Below are positions 1 through 11,298 of a stretch of 57,998 nt of DNA, piece after piece. How positions within the stretch are numbered: position 1 is the first letter of the stretch; the number at the start of each line of letters is the position of its first letter. Under the pieces are notes generated by a model, which worked only from the letters and a program-made list of their open reading frames with translations, made no database searches and had not been told where the DNA came from. The stretch is from Candidatus Accumulibacter sp. 66-26 (GTDB lineage Bacteria; Pseudomonadota; Gammaproteobacteria; Burkholderiales; Rhodocyclaceae), in contig MKUH01000036.1 in assembly GCA_001897745.1 (NCBI GenBank), positions 1 to 57,998 on the forward strand. The letters run 5' to 3'. Position numbers and translations under genes: made by a program.

Positions 1-98
1 GAGGTCTTGGCGGACGGCTTTCGGATTCTCGAAGCCGAATCAGCAGCTTAGAGAATAAACGGGGATTTTTTCATGATTCCCGGCCGACCCTCTACCTG

Positions 99-551
99 AT
101 GCGCATGGTCGAAAACACCCTGCGCTTCGAGCCGCCGCTCGGCTGGTTCGGCAAGATCAAGGGCGAAAGCAAGGGCGAGCGACCGGGCATGCTGGAGATC
201 AAGAAGGCCGGCATTTTCGCGCTGACCGACGGGATCAAGGCGCTGGCCATCGAGGCCGGCCTGCTCGACGGGAGCAGCACGCAGCGCCTGGAGGCGCTAC
301 GCGCGGCGGGTGCCCTCGGCAAGCTTGGCGAAATGGGGCTGGAGAACCTCGAGGAAAGCTTCGATTTTCTCGTGTTGATGCGTCTGCGCTGCCAGGTCGA
401 GGCGATCCGCGCCGGCCGCACGCCGGACAACTACGTCGCGCTCGACCAGCTCAACGCGATGGAACAGGGGCGGCTGCGCATCGCGCTGGAAGGCGTGGTG
501 AAGTTCCAGACCTTCCTCCGCCACCACTTCAGCCTGCACCTGATGCGCTAG
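99..551 (+). CDS. DUF294-type nucleotidyltransferase substrate-binding domain (fragment)
   Basis: The 150 residues match the C-terminal putative substrate-binding domain of DUF294/CBS signalling nucleotidyltransferases. Recognisable parts are the opening RMVENTLRFEPPLGWF, the later MRLRCQVEAIRAG and the PDNYV motif. Full-length proteins of this family carry cyclic-nucleotide or CBS domains and a nucleotidyltransferase domain ahead of this part, and none is present here. The frame is open back to the window edge, but residues before the first ATG do not look like family sequence, and another frame ends in a stop at 49-51. So this is either a short annotated C-terminal protein or the remnant of a frameshifted gene. 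The domain assignment is fairly secure; the start is not. Confidence 0.6.
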   Translation: MRMVENTLRFEPPLGWFGKIKGESKGERPGMLEIKKAGIFALTDGIKALAIEAGLLDGSSTQRLEALRAAGALGKLGEMGLENLEESFDFLVLMRLRCQVEAIRAGRTPDNYVALDQLNAMEQGRLRIALEGVVKFQTFLRHHFSLHLMR

Positions 552-571
552 GGCAACTGCCGAGCCCTGGC

Positions 572-1447
572 TCAGGGGCTCAGCAGGACGTCGCAGCCGG
601 CGTGATAGAGCACGTTCTGGGTGACGCTGCCGAGCAGGTTTTCCTCCAGCGTGCCGCCGCCGTGCTTGCCGAGCACGATCAGGTCGGCTTCCAGGGTGCG
701 CGCCTGTTCGAGCAGCGCCGTCGCCGGATAGCCGTGCACCAGCAGCGGCTCGGCCGGCCGGTGCCTGGCAACGAAGGTCTGCATGCGGTTCAGGGCGTTG
801 ATGCGTTCGTGCTCGCGGTAGCGTTCGATATCGGCGTCGCTGGCGCTGGCCAGGCGCATGCGCCCTTCGAAATGCACCGAGTAGGCGTGCAGCAGGCAAT
901 GCCAAGCTTCCGGAAACGTTGCTTGCGCCAGTCGCGCGGCGCGGTCGGCGGTCGGGGAAAAATCGGTGGCGACGACGATGCGCGCGTACTCCGCGGTCGC
1001 CGGGCGGCGCACCAGGAGCACCGGCAGGCGCGTGTTCTCGAGCAGCTTGAGGGCGGTGCCGCCGAGCACGGCTTCGCGCACCCAGTTCTCGCCGTGTTCG
1101 CCGACGACCAGCAGGCGCGCCGGCAGCGCGGTCAGGTATTCGCCGATGGCCCTTGCCGCGCGTCCGCTGAGCATCTCGGTGCGCACCGGGAAGTCGGCGC
1201 CGAATTCGTCGAGCAGTTCGTCGCGCAGCTGCGCCAGACGCGTCTGCGCGACCTCCGCCGTATGCCCGGCGGCGTCGCGTACCAACCCCAGTTCGGTGCG
1301 GATTCTGGCCCACAGGCCGTCGTTGAAGACATGCACGACGACCAACGGGGCACCGCTGCGGCGGGCGATCAGCGCCGCGCGGCGCAGCGCGTGGCGGGCG
1401 CCGTCGGAAAAATCGGTGGCGACGACGATGTTGGCGGTTTGCTGCAC
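572..1447 (-). CDS. Universal stress protein, tandem Usp domains
   Basis: A 291-residue protein made of two UspA domains (about 5-140 and 145-290). Each begins with the strand IVVATDFS and each ends in the ATP-binding loop: VGEHGENWVREAVLGG in the first, and LGKHGGGTLEENLLGS in the second, which fits the classical G-x2-G-x9-G(S/T) pattern. Such proteins bind ATP and help survival under stress; the specific role is unknown. I chose the GTG at 1447 because GGGAGG lies just upstream; the open frame otherwise runs far back inside htpX. It follows htpX by 23 bases on the same strand and is probably co-transcribed. The two domains share 24 identical bases around their first strand. Confidence 0.85.
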   Translation of the reverse strand: MQQTANIVVATDFSDGARHALRRAALIARRSGAPLVVVHVFNDGLWARIRTELGLVRDAAGHTAEVAQTRLAQLRDELLDEFGADFPVRTEMLSGRAARAIGEYLTALPARLLVVGEHGENWVREAVLGGTALKLLENTRLPVLLVRRPATAEYARIVVATDFSPTADRAARLAQATFPEAWHCLLHAYSVHFEGRMRLASASDADIERYREHERINALNRMQTFVARHRPAEPLLVHGYPATALLEQARTLEADLIVLGKHGGGTLEENLLGSVTQNVLYHAGCDVLLSP

Positions 1448-1470
1448 GGCTTCCCTCCCCTTCTTTTCTT

Positions 1471-2349
1471 TTACTGGCGCGCGCGCAAGGCAGCGATGCG
1501 CTCCTCGAGCGGCGGATGCGTCATGAACAGGCGCTTCAGGCCGGCGCCGACGCCCCCGGAAATGCCGAGCGCGGCCATCTGCTCGGGCAGCGCCGCCGGC
1601 TCGTGCGCCGCCTGCAGGCGCTGCAGCGCGGCGATCATCTTGTTCTTGCCTTCCAGCGACGCGGCGCCGGCATCGGCGCGGAATTCGCGCTGGCGCGAGA
1701 ACCACATGACGATGATCGACGCCAGGATTCCGAGCACCATCTGCGCGACGATCAGTGTAACGAAATAGGCCGGACCGTGGCCGCGCTCGTTCTTGAACAC
1801 GATGCGGTCGACGAGGTGGCCGATGACGCGCGAGAGGAACATCACGAAGGTATTCACGACGCCCTGGATCAGCGCCAGCGTCACCATGTCGCCGTTCGCC
1901 ACGTGCGACACTTCGTGCGCCAGCACCGCTTCCGCCTCGTCGCGGTTCATCGCGCGCAGCAGGCCGGTGGACACGGCGACCAGCGCGTTGTTGCGGCTCA
2001 TCCCGGTGGCGAAGGCGTTGACGTCGGGGGCATCGTAGATCGCCACTTCCGGCATGCCGATGCCGGCCGCCGCAGCCTGCCGGCGCACGGTCTCGACCAG
2101 CCAGAACTCGGTCGAGTTGCCGGGCGAGTCGATGACGCGGGCGCCGGTCATGCGCTTGGCGCTCCACTTCGACATGGCCAGCGAGATGAAGGAGCCGCCC
2201 ATGCCGAAGATGGCGCAGAAGACGAGCAGGCTCGGCAGGTTGAGGCCGCCGTCGGCGAGCATCGGCTCCAGCCCCAGCATCTGGACGACGATGCTGAGGA
2301 CGAAGACGATCGCCAGGTTGGTGGCGAGGAAGAGTGCGATGCGTTTCAT
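1471..2349 (-). CDS. htpX: Protease HtpX (membrane zinc metalloprotease)
   Basis: A 292-residue M48-family protein of normal length. Two N-terminal membrane helices (about 5-25 and 40-60) precede the cytosolic protease domain with the zinc motif HEVSH at residues 145-149. A further hydrophobic stretch lies around 155-200. HtpX degrades damaged inner-membrane proteins and works alongside FtsH. It is followed by the universal stress protein and preceded by a YccA-type protein. YccA is a known FtsH modulator, so the three form a plausible membrane-protein quality-control cluster. No frameshift or missing catalytic residue is seen. Confidence 0.95.
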   Translation of the reverse strand: MKRIALFLATNLAIVFVLSIVVQMLGLEPMLADGGLNLPSLLVFCAIFGMGGSFISLAMSKWSAKRMTGARVIDSPGNSTEFWLVETVRRQAAAAGIGMPEVAIYDAPDVNAFATGMSRNNALVAVSTGLLRAMNRDEAEAVLAHEVSHVANGDMVTLALIQGVVNTFVMFLSRVIGHLVDRIVFKNERGHGPAYFVTLIVAQMVLGILASIIVMWFSRQREFRADAGAASLEGKNKMIAALQRLQAAHEPAALPEQMAALGISGGVGAGLKRLFMTHPPLEERIAALRARQ

Positions 2350-2383
2350 GGTCTTTCCCGGGGGGCTGAATCTACTCGACCGC

Positions 2384-3067
2384 TCAGTCGCCGTTCGCGA
2401 AGCCGAGCAACTGCAGCAGGCTGAGGAAGAGATTGTAGATGGAGACGAAGAGGCTGACCGTAGCCATGATGTAGTTGGTCTCGCCGCCGTTGATGATGCG
2501 CGAGGTCTCGAACAGGATCAGGCCGGACATGAGCAGCACGAAGGCGGCGGAGACGGTCAGCGAGAGCGCGGGAATCTGGAAGAAGATCGCGGCAAGGCTG
2601 GCGAGGAAGGCGACGAGGACGCCGACCGCGAGGAAACCGCCCATGAAGCCGAAGTCGCGGCGGCTGATCACGGCGTAGGCCGACAGGCCGAGGAAGACGG
2701 CGCCGGTGCCGCCCATCGCCAGCATCACCGTCTGCGAGCCGTTCGGCAGCGAGAGGTAATGGCCGACGATGGGGCCGAGCGTGTAGCCCATGAAGCCGGT
2801 CAGGGCGAAGACCGACACCAGGCCCCAGCTGCTGTCGCGCATTTTGCCGGTCAGGAAGAGCAGGCCGAAATAGCCGAGCAGCGTGACGATCAGGCCCGGA
2901 TGCGGCAGGCGCAGGGCGACCGCCGCGCCGGCCACGGCGCCGCTGAAGAGCAGCGTCATGGCGAGCAGCAGGTAGGTGTTGCGCAGCACCTTGTGCGTGC
3001 TCAGCAGGGACGGCGCAGTCCCGGCGTGGCGGCCGCTCAGGACGTGCAGGTCGGATCTTTGGTTCAT
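2384..3067 (-). CDS. Bax inhibitor-1/YccA family membrane protein
   Basis: A 227-residue protein with about seven hydrophobic segments from residue 30 onward, ending in the polar tail LLGFANGD. The order of helices and the motif [17 protein letters not shown] are typical of the BI-1/YccA family. In E. coli YccA binds and moderates the FtsH protease; family members are also proposed to be proton/calcium leak channels. It lies 34 bases upstream of htpX on the same strand, which supports a role in membrane proteostasis. The ATG at 3067 is preceded by GGAGAT. Whether it is YccA or the related YbhL cannot be decided from the sequence alone. Confidence 0.88.
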   Translation of the reverse strand: MNQRSDLHVLSGRHAGTAPSLLSTHKVLRNTYLLLAMTLLFSGAVAGAAVALRLPHPGLIVTLLGYFGLLFLTGKMRDSSWGLVSVFALTGFMGYTLGPIVGHYLSLPNGSQTVMLAMGGTGAVFLGLSAYAVISRRDFGFMGGFLAVGVLVAFLASLAAIFFQIPALSLTVSAAFVLLMSGLILFETSRIINGGETNYIMATVSLFVSIYNLFLSLLQLLGFANGD

Positions 3068-3096
3068 GGTGATCTCCTCGATAATCTATTGTGGGT

Positions 3097-3468
3097 TCAG
3101 ACGGCCTCGGGCAGGAGTTCCGGGCTGTCCAGCAGATTCGGCCGGCCGGGGCCGCCGCGTCCGTTGCGCTTGATGCGGCCGACCTGGCGGGACACGCTCT
3201 GGTGCACCCGGTCAGCCACCTTGTCGATGACCTGGAAAATGTCGTCGCCGAGTTCCTCGATGACGACCAGCGAACTGTTCTTCAGGCGCACGACGATGCG
3301 GCACAGTTTGTCGGCGCCGCCGCGCGGCCCGTTGATGTCGCCCAGGCGCACCGAAACGGCATGCACGGAATAGCGGAAGCGGCCGAGCGCGGACTTCATG
3401 CGCTGACGGGCGTGCTGGCGGAGAAACGGCGCGGCGGACAAACCTCGGGCTTGCACTTCGACTTCCAT
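3097..3468 (-). CDS. HPF/RaiA-family ribosome-associated protein
   Basis: A 123-residue protein with the short HPF (sigma-54 modulation/S30EA) fold. The N-terminal strand MEVEVQARGL leads into a helix, then the strands VSVRLGDINGP and CRIVVRLKNSSLVVIEE, and finally a helix containing the basic DKVADRVHQSVSRQ. Family members sit in the decoding centre of idle 70S ribosomes. The C-terminal 25 residues (GRGGPGRPNLLDSP) are rich in Gly/Pro and probably disordered; no long-HPF dimerisation domain is present. It is divergent from the LysR gene and shares an AT-rich promoter region with it. Confidence 0.8.
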   Translation of the reverse strand: MEVEVQARGLSAAPFLRQHARQRMKSALGRFRYSVHAVSVRLGDINGPRGGADKLCRIVVRLKNSSLVVIEELGDDIFQVIDKVADRVHQSVSRQVGRIKRNGRGGPGRPNLLDSPELLPEAV

Positions 3469-3549
3469 GATCTCGCTCCTTGGGCAGGGTGGAGATTCAA
3501 TCTACGACAAAACTTTATTAAGGTATATTCGTATTATATTCATCGATTG

Positions 3550-3564
3550 TTCGTATTTTACGAA
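3550..3564. promoter_or_regulatory. Palindrome in the hpf-nhaR divergent promoter region
   Basis: TTCGTATTTTACGAA is a perfect 6-3-6 inverted repeat that contains the T-N11-A pattern typical of LysR-type operators. It ends 15 bases before the ATG of the LysR gene, in a markedly AT-rich 110-base spacer. It is probably the autoregulatory site of that LysR protein; no binding evidence exists here. Confidence 0.45.
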
Positions 3565-3579
3565 TCAAAAAGGGCGCGA

Positions 3580-4479
3580 ATGAACCTCAAGCATCTCTAC
3601 TATTTCTGGAAGACCGCCAAGCTGGGCGGCGTGGTGAAGGCCGGTGAGGCGCTGCACATCACGCCGCAGACGATCAGCGGGCAGATCCGCCTGCTCGAGG
3701 ACAGCCTCGATACCGAACTGTTCACGCGCCAGGGGCGTTCGCTGGAACTGACCGACGCCGGGCGGCTGGTCATGGAGTACGCGGAGGAGATGTTTTCGCT
3801 CAGTGCTGAACTCGAGCAGGTGCTGCGCCACTACCCGAAGGGGCGGCCGACCGAATTCCGCGTCGGCGTTTCCGACGCCCTGCCCAAATCGCTTGCCTAC
3901 CGCCTGCTGCAGCCGGCGGTCAGCCTTGCCGATCCGGTGCGCATCGTCTGCCATGAATGGGATCTCGACCGCCTGCTCACCGAGCTGGCCATGCACAAGC
4001 TCGATCTGGTGATCGCCGATTCGCCGATTCCGGCGTCGGTCGACGTGCGCGCCTACAACCACCGGCTCGGCGAGTCGGGTCTCAGCTTCCTCGCGACGCG
4101 TGCGCTGGCGGCACGGCACCCCGGCGCTTTCCCGGGCTGTCTGGCCGACATGCCGTTGCTGCTACCGGGCGAGGATTCGGCGGTGCGCCAGAAGCTGACG
4201 AGTTGGCTCGATCGTCAGCAACTGCGTCCGAAGATCGTCGGCGAGTTCGACGACAGCGCGCTGATGACCGCCTTCGGGCAGGAAGGCGTCGGCGCCTTCG
4301 CGGTGCCGACGGTGATCGAGGGGGAATATCTGGCGAGCGGCGATCTGCAGGTGCTTGGCCGCGCCGCCGACGTGCGCACCGATTACTACGCGATTTCGGT
4401 CGAACGCAAGCTGAGCCACCCGTGCGTGCTGGCGATCACCGCCTCGGCTCGCACGCGCTTCCTGCCTGGGCAGGAATAA
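3580..4479 (+). CDS. LysR-family transcriptional regulator, NhaR-like
   Basis: A 299-residue LysR regulator. The N-terminal winged helix (residues 1-60) begins MNLKHLYYFWKTAKLGGVVK, a signature of the NhaR subgroup, and continues with the recognition helix region ITPQTISGQIRLLE. A periplasmic-binding-like effector domain follows from about residue 90. NhaR proteins respond to sodium or alkaline stress and regulate antiporter and envelope genes, but no antiporter gene is in view, so the target here is unknown. The ATG at 3580 is chosen because the family starts exactly at MNLKHL. A LysR-type palindrome overlaps the upstream spacer. Confidence 0.82.
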   Translation: MNLKHLYYFWKTAKLGGVVKAGEALHITPQTISGQIRLLEDSLDTELFTRQGRSLELTDAGRLVMEYAEEMFSLSAELEQVLRHYPKGRPTEFRVGVSDALPKSLAYRLLQPAVSLADPVRIVCHEWDLDRLLTELAMHKLDLVIADSPIPASVDVRAYNHRLGESGLSFLATRALAARHPGAFPGCLADMPLLLPGEDSAVRQKLTSWLDRQQLRPKIVGEFDDSALMTAFGQEGVGAFAVPTVIEGEYLASGDLQVLGRAADVRTDYYAISVERKLSHPCVLAITASARTRFLPGQE

Positions 4480-4495
4480 GGCGGGAAAAGCGCTT

Positions 4496-4640
4496 AACCA
4501 CGAAGGGCACGAAGAAAAGCAGGGATTCGAATCGCCCAGCCCTCTCGCCCGGCGGCTGATTCGAAAATCCTGCTTTGCTTTTGATTTTCTCCGTCCCACG
4601 GGGATTCCCTTCGGTCACGTTCTTCGTGCGCTTCGTGGTT
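4496..4640. repeat. Interrupted long inverted repeat with ACGAAG motifs
   Basis: The left arm from 4496 and the right arm ending at 4640 are inverted copies (20 of 21 bases) built on CCACGAAGnGCACGAAGAA. A second, inner pair carries GCAGG...TTCGAATC on both sides. The right arm has about 40 extra bases between the two blocks. The element fills the gap between nhaR and the convergent acnA. It could act as a bidirectional transcript end, or be a small palindromic (REP/MITE-like) repeat. Confidence 0.6.
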
Positions 4641-4659
4641 TGCCCCAAGGTTTTGATGC

Positions 4660-7332
<2,673 letters not shown>

Positions 7333-7476
7333 GGAAAGCTCCCGGTGAGGCTGCATGGGTCCGACCCTGGCATCCCGACCTAAGTTCCGGGCCGCCGCCG
7401 TGCGATACAGCGGCGGAACCCTCGCTCCACAGCGGGCGGAGAAGTCGCCGCCGGATGGCGAGCGGCGGTGCCGCGC

Positions 7477-8067
7477 TCAGGTTTCGCCGCGCTCCACCCA
7501 CTTGGGCAGCGCGGGCGGCGCGTAGGCCTCAAAGCGATCAAGCAGCGCGACCGGCTCCGACTCGACGACCAGCATGCCGCGATGCTCCGGGCGAACGAAC
7601 TGCTCGCCGGCGGCGTGGTCGAGGAAGGCGGTCAGCGCGTCGTAGTAGCCCGCCGCGTTGAGCAGGCCACAGGGCTTGCGATGGAAACCAAGCTGAGCCC
7701 AGGTCCAGACTTCGAAGATTTCCTCGAAGGTGCCGATGCCGCCAGGCAAGGCGACGAAGCCGTCGGCCAGTTCGGCCATCATCGTCTTGCGCGCATGCAT
7801 CGACGGCGTGACGTGCAGTTCGGTCAGGCTGGCGTGCGCCAACTCCTTGCGCATCAGCGATTCGGGGATCACCCCCACCGCCTCGCCGCCGAGGCGCAGC
7901 ACTTCGTCGGCGACGATTCCCATGATACCCACGCTGGCGCCGCCATAGACCAGGCGGATGCCGCGCTCGACCATGGCCTTTGCCAACCCGCGTGCCGCCG
8001 CGGCGTAGGCGTCGCCGCGTCCGCTGCTGGAGCCGCAATAAATACAGAGGCTGTTCAGTTTTTTCAT
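7477..8067 (-). CDS. LOG-family protein (cytokinin nucleotide phosphoribohydrolase type)
   Basis: A 196-residue Rossmann-like protein of the TIGR00730/LOG family. The start LCIYCGSSSG, the conserved ARK at 92-94 and the catalytic PGGIGTFEE (108-116) are all present. The family cleaves nucleoside 5'-monophosphates to free base and ribose 5-phosphate; in bacteria this is usually purine/cytokinin nucleotide turnover. It is preceded by AAGGAT as a ribosome site and stands 144 bases upstream of acnA in the same direction, with its own spacer. Cytosolic, no odd features. Confidence 0.9.
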   Translation of the reverse strand: MKKLNSLCIYCGSSSGRGDAYAAAARGLAKAMVERGIRLVYGGASVGIMGIVADEVLRLGGEAVGVIPESLMRKELAHASLTELHVTPSMHARKTMMAELADGFVALPGGIGTFEEIFEVWTWAQLGFHRKPCGLLNAAGYYDALTAFLDHAAGEQFVRPEHRGMLVVESEPVALLDRFEAYAPPALPKWVERGET

Positions 8068-8376
8068 ATCGCTATCCTTATACTTTGGTGCGTTCGATTG
8101 CGGGCGATGGGTTCGTTCGCATGGGAGGCCCTTTCGGCAAAACCTCCCCCGGAATCCCGAGGGTTGGCGGCGGGCGTCTCCCGGCGTGCGTTGCCAATCG
8201 TTTCCGCTCGATTATAAGTTACCGGCGCGGAGGCTCGCGCAGCCTGGATTGCAGCCAATGCCGCCAACCGCCATCGACGGTTTTCCAATACAAGATTTCA
8301 GCCTGAATTTCGGGAAGCTGCGTTCATGGGGTGGCGATGGAGGCGCGCCACAAGCGGAACGCCCGGGAACGGTCGC
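8068..8376. other. 309-base intergenic region, no gene seen
   Basis: This spacer lies upstream of the LOG gene and downstream of the XRE regulator. Read leftward it contains a TATAAT box around 8212-8217 that could serve the LOG gene, although no convincing -35 box sits at the right distance. No protein-like open frame, tRNA or repeat was recognised. Confidence 0.4.
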
Positions 8377-9108
8377 CTATCGCTTGAGCTGGGTAAAGGC
8401 TGCAAGCTCCCATTCGCGCGCGGCGAGCAGCAGGCCGCAGCCCCTGCGTTTGGCGAGCGGTGCCGCGAGGCTCTCTTCGTGCAGTTCGGCGAGGCGCTGG
8501 CGCAGCTTCTGTATCTCGCCTTGCAATCTGGCGATTGCCGCTTCGGTCAACATGCCGTGGCAAAAAGCCATCGCCTCGTCGTTTTTCGTGAAGGCGCTAC
8601 GCAGAAAATCGGCGAGTCCCTGATCGTGAAAGAAACGCCGGATCGGGCCGTCCGGAATCCAGTCGAAGTCCCGGGCGACGTTGTGGCGGATGCGGTTGCC
8701 CGGAAGCAGGTGGATCAACCCCAGCCGGTCGAGGCGCGCGAGGCGCTGCACGCATTCCGCCTGGGTCAGCGCGTAGCGCGCGCAGATATCGTCTTGCGAC
8801 CACTGGTTGAGGACGCATACGGTCACCAGCAGCAACTTCGTGTCGGCCACCAGTTCCCGCTCCTGTGCCGGCGTCAGGGTGTGCAGCCGCTTTTCGGACA
8901 AGGCCGCTTCCTGCGCCAGTTCGGCCAGCGTGAAGCCGAGAAGGTTGGCGATCGCCACCAGATCTTCGGCGGATACACGGCGGCTGGCGAAGCGGCGTTT
9001 GATCGCCGATTCGGAAACGCCCATCTGTCCGGCGATGTCGCGGTAGGTCGTGCCCTGCGCGCGCAGCCGCTTTTTGAGCGTCTTGAAGATGTTGTCGAGT
9101 TCGGTCAT
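8377..9108 (-). CDS. XRE-family helix-turn-helix regulator
   Basis: A 243-residue regulator with an N-terminal lambda-repressor-type helix-turn-helix (about residues 17-70), which includes TYRDIAGQMGVSESAIKRRF and VSAEDLVAIANLLG. A second winged-helix-like region follows around 105-145 (QWSQDDICARYALTQAECVQRLARL), then a coiled-coil C-terminus rich in Glu, Arg and Leu. The effector is not recognised. It is divergently transcribed from the ceramidase-like gene; the 120-base spacer contains an imperfect palindrome next to its own start, so it probably regulates itself and perhaps its neighbour. Confidence 0.78.
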   Translation of the reverse strand: MTELDNIFKTLKKRLRAQGTTYRDIAGQMGVSESAIKRRFASRRVSAEDLVAIANLLGFTLAELAQEAALSEKRLHTLTPAQERELVADTKLLLVTVCVLNQWSQDDICARYALTQAECVQRLARLDRLGLIHLLPGNRIRHNVARDFDWIPDGPIRRFFHDQGLADFLRSAFTKNDEAMAFCHGMLTEAAIARLQGEIQKLRQRLAELHEESLAAPLAKRRGCGLLLAAREWELAAFTQLKR

Positions 9109-9117
9109 TGACGTTCA

Positions 9118-9136
9118 GGTATCGTTTTTCGCTACC
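9118..9136. promoter_or_regulatory. Imperfect palindrome between XRE gene and ceramidase-like gene
   Basis: GGTATCG and CGCTACC, five bases apart, form an inverted repeat with one mismatch ten bases upstream of the XRE start. The position suits an autoregulatory operator. Weak evidence on its own. Confidence 0.3.
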
Positions 9137-9228
9137 AAACATTATACGCAGCGCAACTTTTCCGGATCTGGTTCCGTTTCATTGAACCTTGATCCACCCT
9201 GCGAAGCATATCAACGCAGGAGACCTTC

Positions 9229-10044
9229 ATGAGCTCGACGCTTACCCTTCCCCCGGCCAGCCAGGTTTCCCGCCTGCTGACGGCGGCCATTCTCGCGCTT
9301 CTCGTCGGCGCCGCCCTGCTTCACGGGCCGATAGAGCAGCCCGCCGACTACCACGATTTCGCAGACCGGCACGCGCTATGGGGCATTCCCCATGCACAGG
9401 ACGTGCTTTCGAACCTCCCGTTTGCCCTGGTCGCGCTTTGGGGATGGTGGCGGCTGGCAATCCGCCGGCGCGCCGGGGGTCGCTCCGCCGCGTGGCCCGG
9501 CTACCGTCTGTTCCTCGTCGGCCTATTCCTGACCGCCCTCGGCTCGGCCTTTTACCATTGGGCGCCAGACAACGTGCGGCTCGTCTGGGACCGGCTGCCG
9601 ATCGCCCTCGCCTGCGCGGGACTGCTGGCCGGAGCATGGTCGGATACGCACCGGCGCAACTGCGCCGATGCGGCCGCCTGCCTTGCCCTTGTCGCCGTGC
9701 TCAGCGTCGCCTGGTGGTACTTCGGCCAACTCGCCGGCCGCGGTGACCTGCGTCCCTATCTCATCCTGCAGGCCACTCCCATCCTCCTGATCCCGCTCTG
9801 GCAGTTCGTGCACCGTGCGCCACGGGAAGATCGCCGGAAATTCGGCGGCGCACTGCTGCTGTACGTGGTCGCCAAAGTCGCCGAGCTCAACGACCACGTT
9901 CTTCTCGCCGCCACCGGGATGATCAGCGGACACACGCTCAAGCACCTGCTTGCGGCGGTGGCCGCAGGGATGATCGTCCATGCGCTGGTTCGCCGTGCCG
10001 GGCGCGACGGCGCCGACGCGTCACGCCGATCTGGGCAAGCTTGA
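9229..10044 (+). CDS. Ceramidase-family (CREST superfamily) membrane protein
   Basis: A 271-residue polytopic membrane protein with about seven hydrophobic segments. The CREST-superfamily catalytic motifs are present in order: YHDFADRHALWGIPHAQDVLSNLPF-like region near residue 40-65, GSAFYHWAPDN near 105, WDRLPI near 122, and SGHTLKHLLAA near 240. The Ser, His, Asp and HxxxH residues of this family form a zinc hydrolase centre that, in alkaline ceramidases, cleaves amide-linked lipids. Bacterial homologues have no settled substrate. GGAGA precedes the ATG. It is divergent from the XRE regulator. Confidence 0.75.
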   Translation: MSSTLTLPPASQVSRLLTAAILALLVGAALLHGPIEQPADYHDFADRHALWGIPHAQDVLSNLPFALVALWGWWRLAIRRRAGGRSAAWPGYRLFLVGLFLTALGSAFYHWAPDNVRLVWDRLPIALACAGLLAGAWSDTHRRNCADAAACLALVAVLSVAWWYFGQLAGRGDLRPYLILQATPILLIPLWQFVHRAPREDRRKFGGALLLYVVAKVAELNDHVLLAATGMISGHTLKHLLAAVAAGMIVHALVRRAGRDGADASRRSGQA

Positions 10045-10359
10045 CGGTCATCTACGACCGGTAGCCGCCAATCAGGCCTACGGCCTCCCGGGCATATATG
10101 CGCTGCCGCCCGGAGCGCTGAAGGCAATCCGCTTCTCGCGTTCCGCGAAAGGCGGAGAAAGCGGCTGGACATTCCAACGCAAAGGAGTAATCTGAAATCG
10201 AGTTCAGGCTGTTTGCAGAAGCGGCCGGAACGGAGGTTTTTTTGGTAACCGGAGACGCTATGGTTGAGAGTCCGCCGCAGTTTCTTGAAACGACCGAGTA
10301 GCACCCAAACGGCGAATAGCCGACTACCCCGGCCCTGAATGCCGAGGTCAAAGATGTAC

Positions 10360-10394
10360 GAAGCCCATGTTTGAACGCATGGGCTTCCTGTTTT
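10360..10394 (+). terminator. Hairpin with trailing T-rich stretch
   Basis: GAAGCCCATG and CATGGGCTTC form a perfect 10-base stem with an 8-base loop at 10360-10387, followed by CTGTTTTA. On the plus strand this looks like an intrinsic terminator, but it lies 315 bases after the ceramidase-like gene. It sits just beyond the 3' end of the leftward exonuclease gene, where it may block convergent transcription. The spacer 10045-10359 contains no recognised gene. Confidence 0.5.
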
Positions 10395-10398
10395 ATAG

Positions 10399-11031
10399 CT
10401 ACCGGTTTTCCCGATGCTGTTCCAGGCACTGCTCCAGCTTGGCCTTGGGGACGCTCTGAATCCGGCGCAAAAGCGCGTGCGACACGTCGCGGACCTTGTA
10501 GCGGATGCGCAACTCGTCTTCCAGGCGAACGAGAAGGCTGGCGGCCATTTCCGCGTCGGCCAGCGCGCGGTGGGCGCGCCCCGAGACGGGCAGCCTGGCG
10601 AACTCGAGAAGGGCGCCAAGCTTGTGGCTTGGCGCTTGCGGCAGGAGGCGGCGCGACAGCAGCAAGGAGCAGGCGAATTCCTGGCGCCGGTGTTGCCCGA
10701 TGCGCGCAAGTTCGGCGTCCCAGAACTTGCAGTCGAAGGATGCGTTGTGGGCGACCAAGGGGCAGTCGCCGATGAATGCGGCGACTTCGCGCATGACATC
10801 CGCCGCCGGCGGCGCCGAGCGGATCATCGCATCGGAAATCCCCGTGAGCGCCTCGATGAACGGCGGGATGCGCATGCCCGCATTCATCAGGCTCTGATAG
10901 CGATCCACCACTTTGCCGTCGTGCAGGATGACGGCGGCAATTTCGGTTGCGCGGTCGCCTTGGGCGGGAGACAAACCGGTCGTTTCAAAGTCGATTACGG
11001 CAACAGCTTCCAAAGATGATTCCCTTTCCAA
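10399..11031 (-). CDS. 3'-5' exonuclease, DnaQ/DEDDh family
   Basis: A 210-residue exonuclease of the DnaQ (DEDDh) family. Exo I is AVIDFETTGLSP near residue 12, Exo II is VAHNASFDCKFW near 93, and Exo III is HRALADAEM near 153, giving all acidic residues and the histidine. It resembles stand-alone proofreading-type exonucleases rather than the DNA polymerase III epsilon subunit, because the polymerase-binding tail is different. The last 30 residues are basic and may bind nucleic acid. A monocistronic leftward gene with the plus-strand hairpin beyond its end. Confidence 0.88.
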   Translation of the reverse strand: MERESSLEAVAVIDFETTGLSPAQGDRATEIAAVILHDGKVVDRYQSLMNAGMRIPPFIEALTGISDAMIRSAPPAADVMREVAAFIGDCPLVAHNASFDCKFWDAELARIGQHRRQEFACSLLLSRRLLPQAPSHKLGALLEFARLPVSGRAHRALADAEMAASLLVRLEDELRIRYKVRDVSHALLRRIQSVPKAKLEQCLEQHRENR

Positions 11032-11237
11032 AAGGCTGGGGGAGCGCTCAAGCCTTGCTTTCGGTCGAGAGAAGCGGCGATTCCGGAGGGCTTGGCGCCC
11101 AGCGTTTTGGGCCGCCGGTTATGCCCGATTGCTGCCGCCTCTCCCCTTCTATGCGTAACCCTTGCTCTCTACGCACGAGGTTCATGTGGTTCGTCGCGTC
11201 GGGAGAAATCGCCCGCGATTGCAGCGAGCCAGCCGCG

Positions 11238-11270
11238 CAAAAAATAACCCCTTGAAAAGCCAAGGGGTTA
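11238..11270 (-). terminator. Intrinsic terminator, leftward
   Basis: A perfect 10-base stem (TAACCCCTTG/CAAGGGGTTA, 11245-11270) with a six-base loop is followed, reading leftward, by a run of six T. It would end transcripts coming from the truncated tail at 11299 and from the defence island behind it. The 200 bases between it and the exonuclease gene hold no recognised feature. Confidence 0.8.
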
Positions 11271-11298
11271 GATGAAAATCAAGGGCCGACAGCTGCTC

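Noticed and set aside
958-1431. A 24-base direct repeat (958-981 and 1407-1431 region)
   Set aside because: It encodes the equivalent first strand of the two Usp domains and is explained by internal gene duplication.
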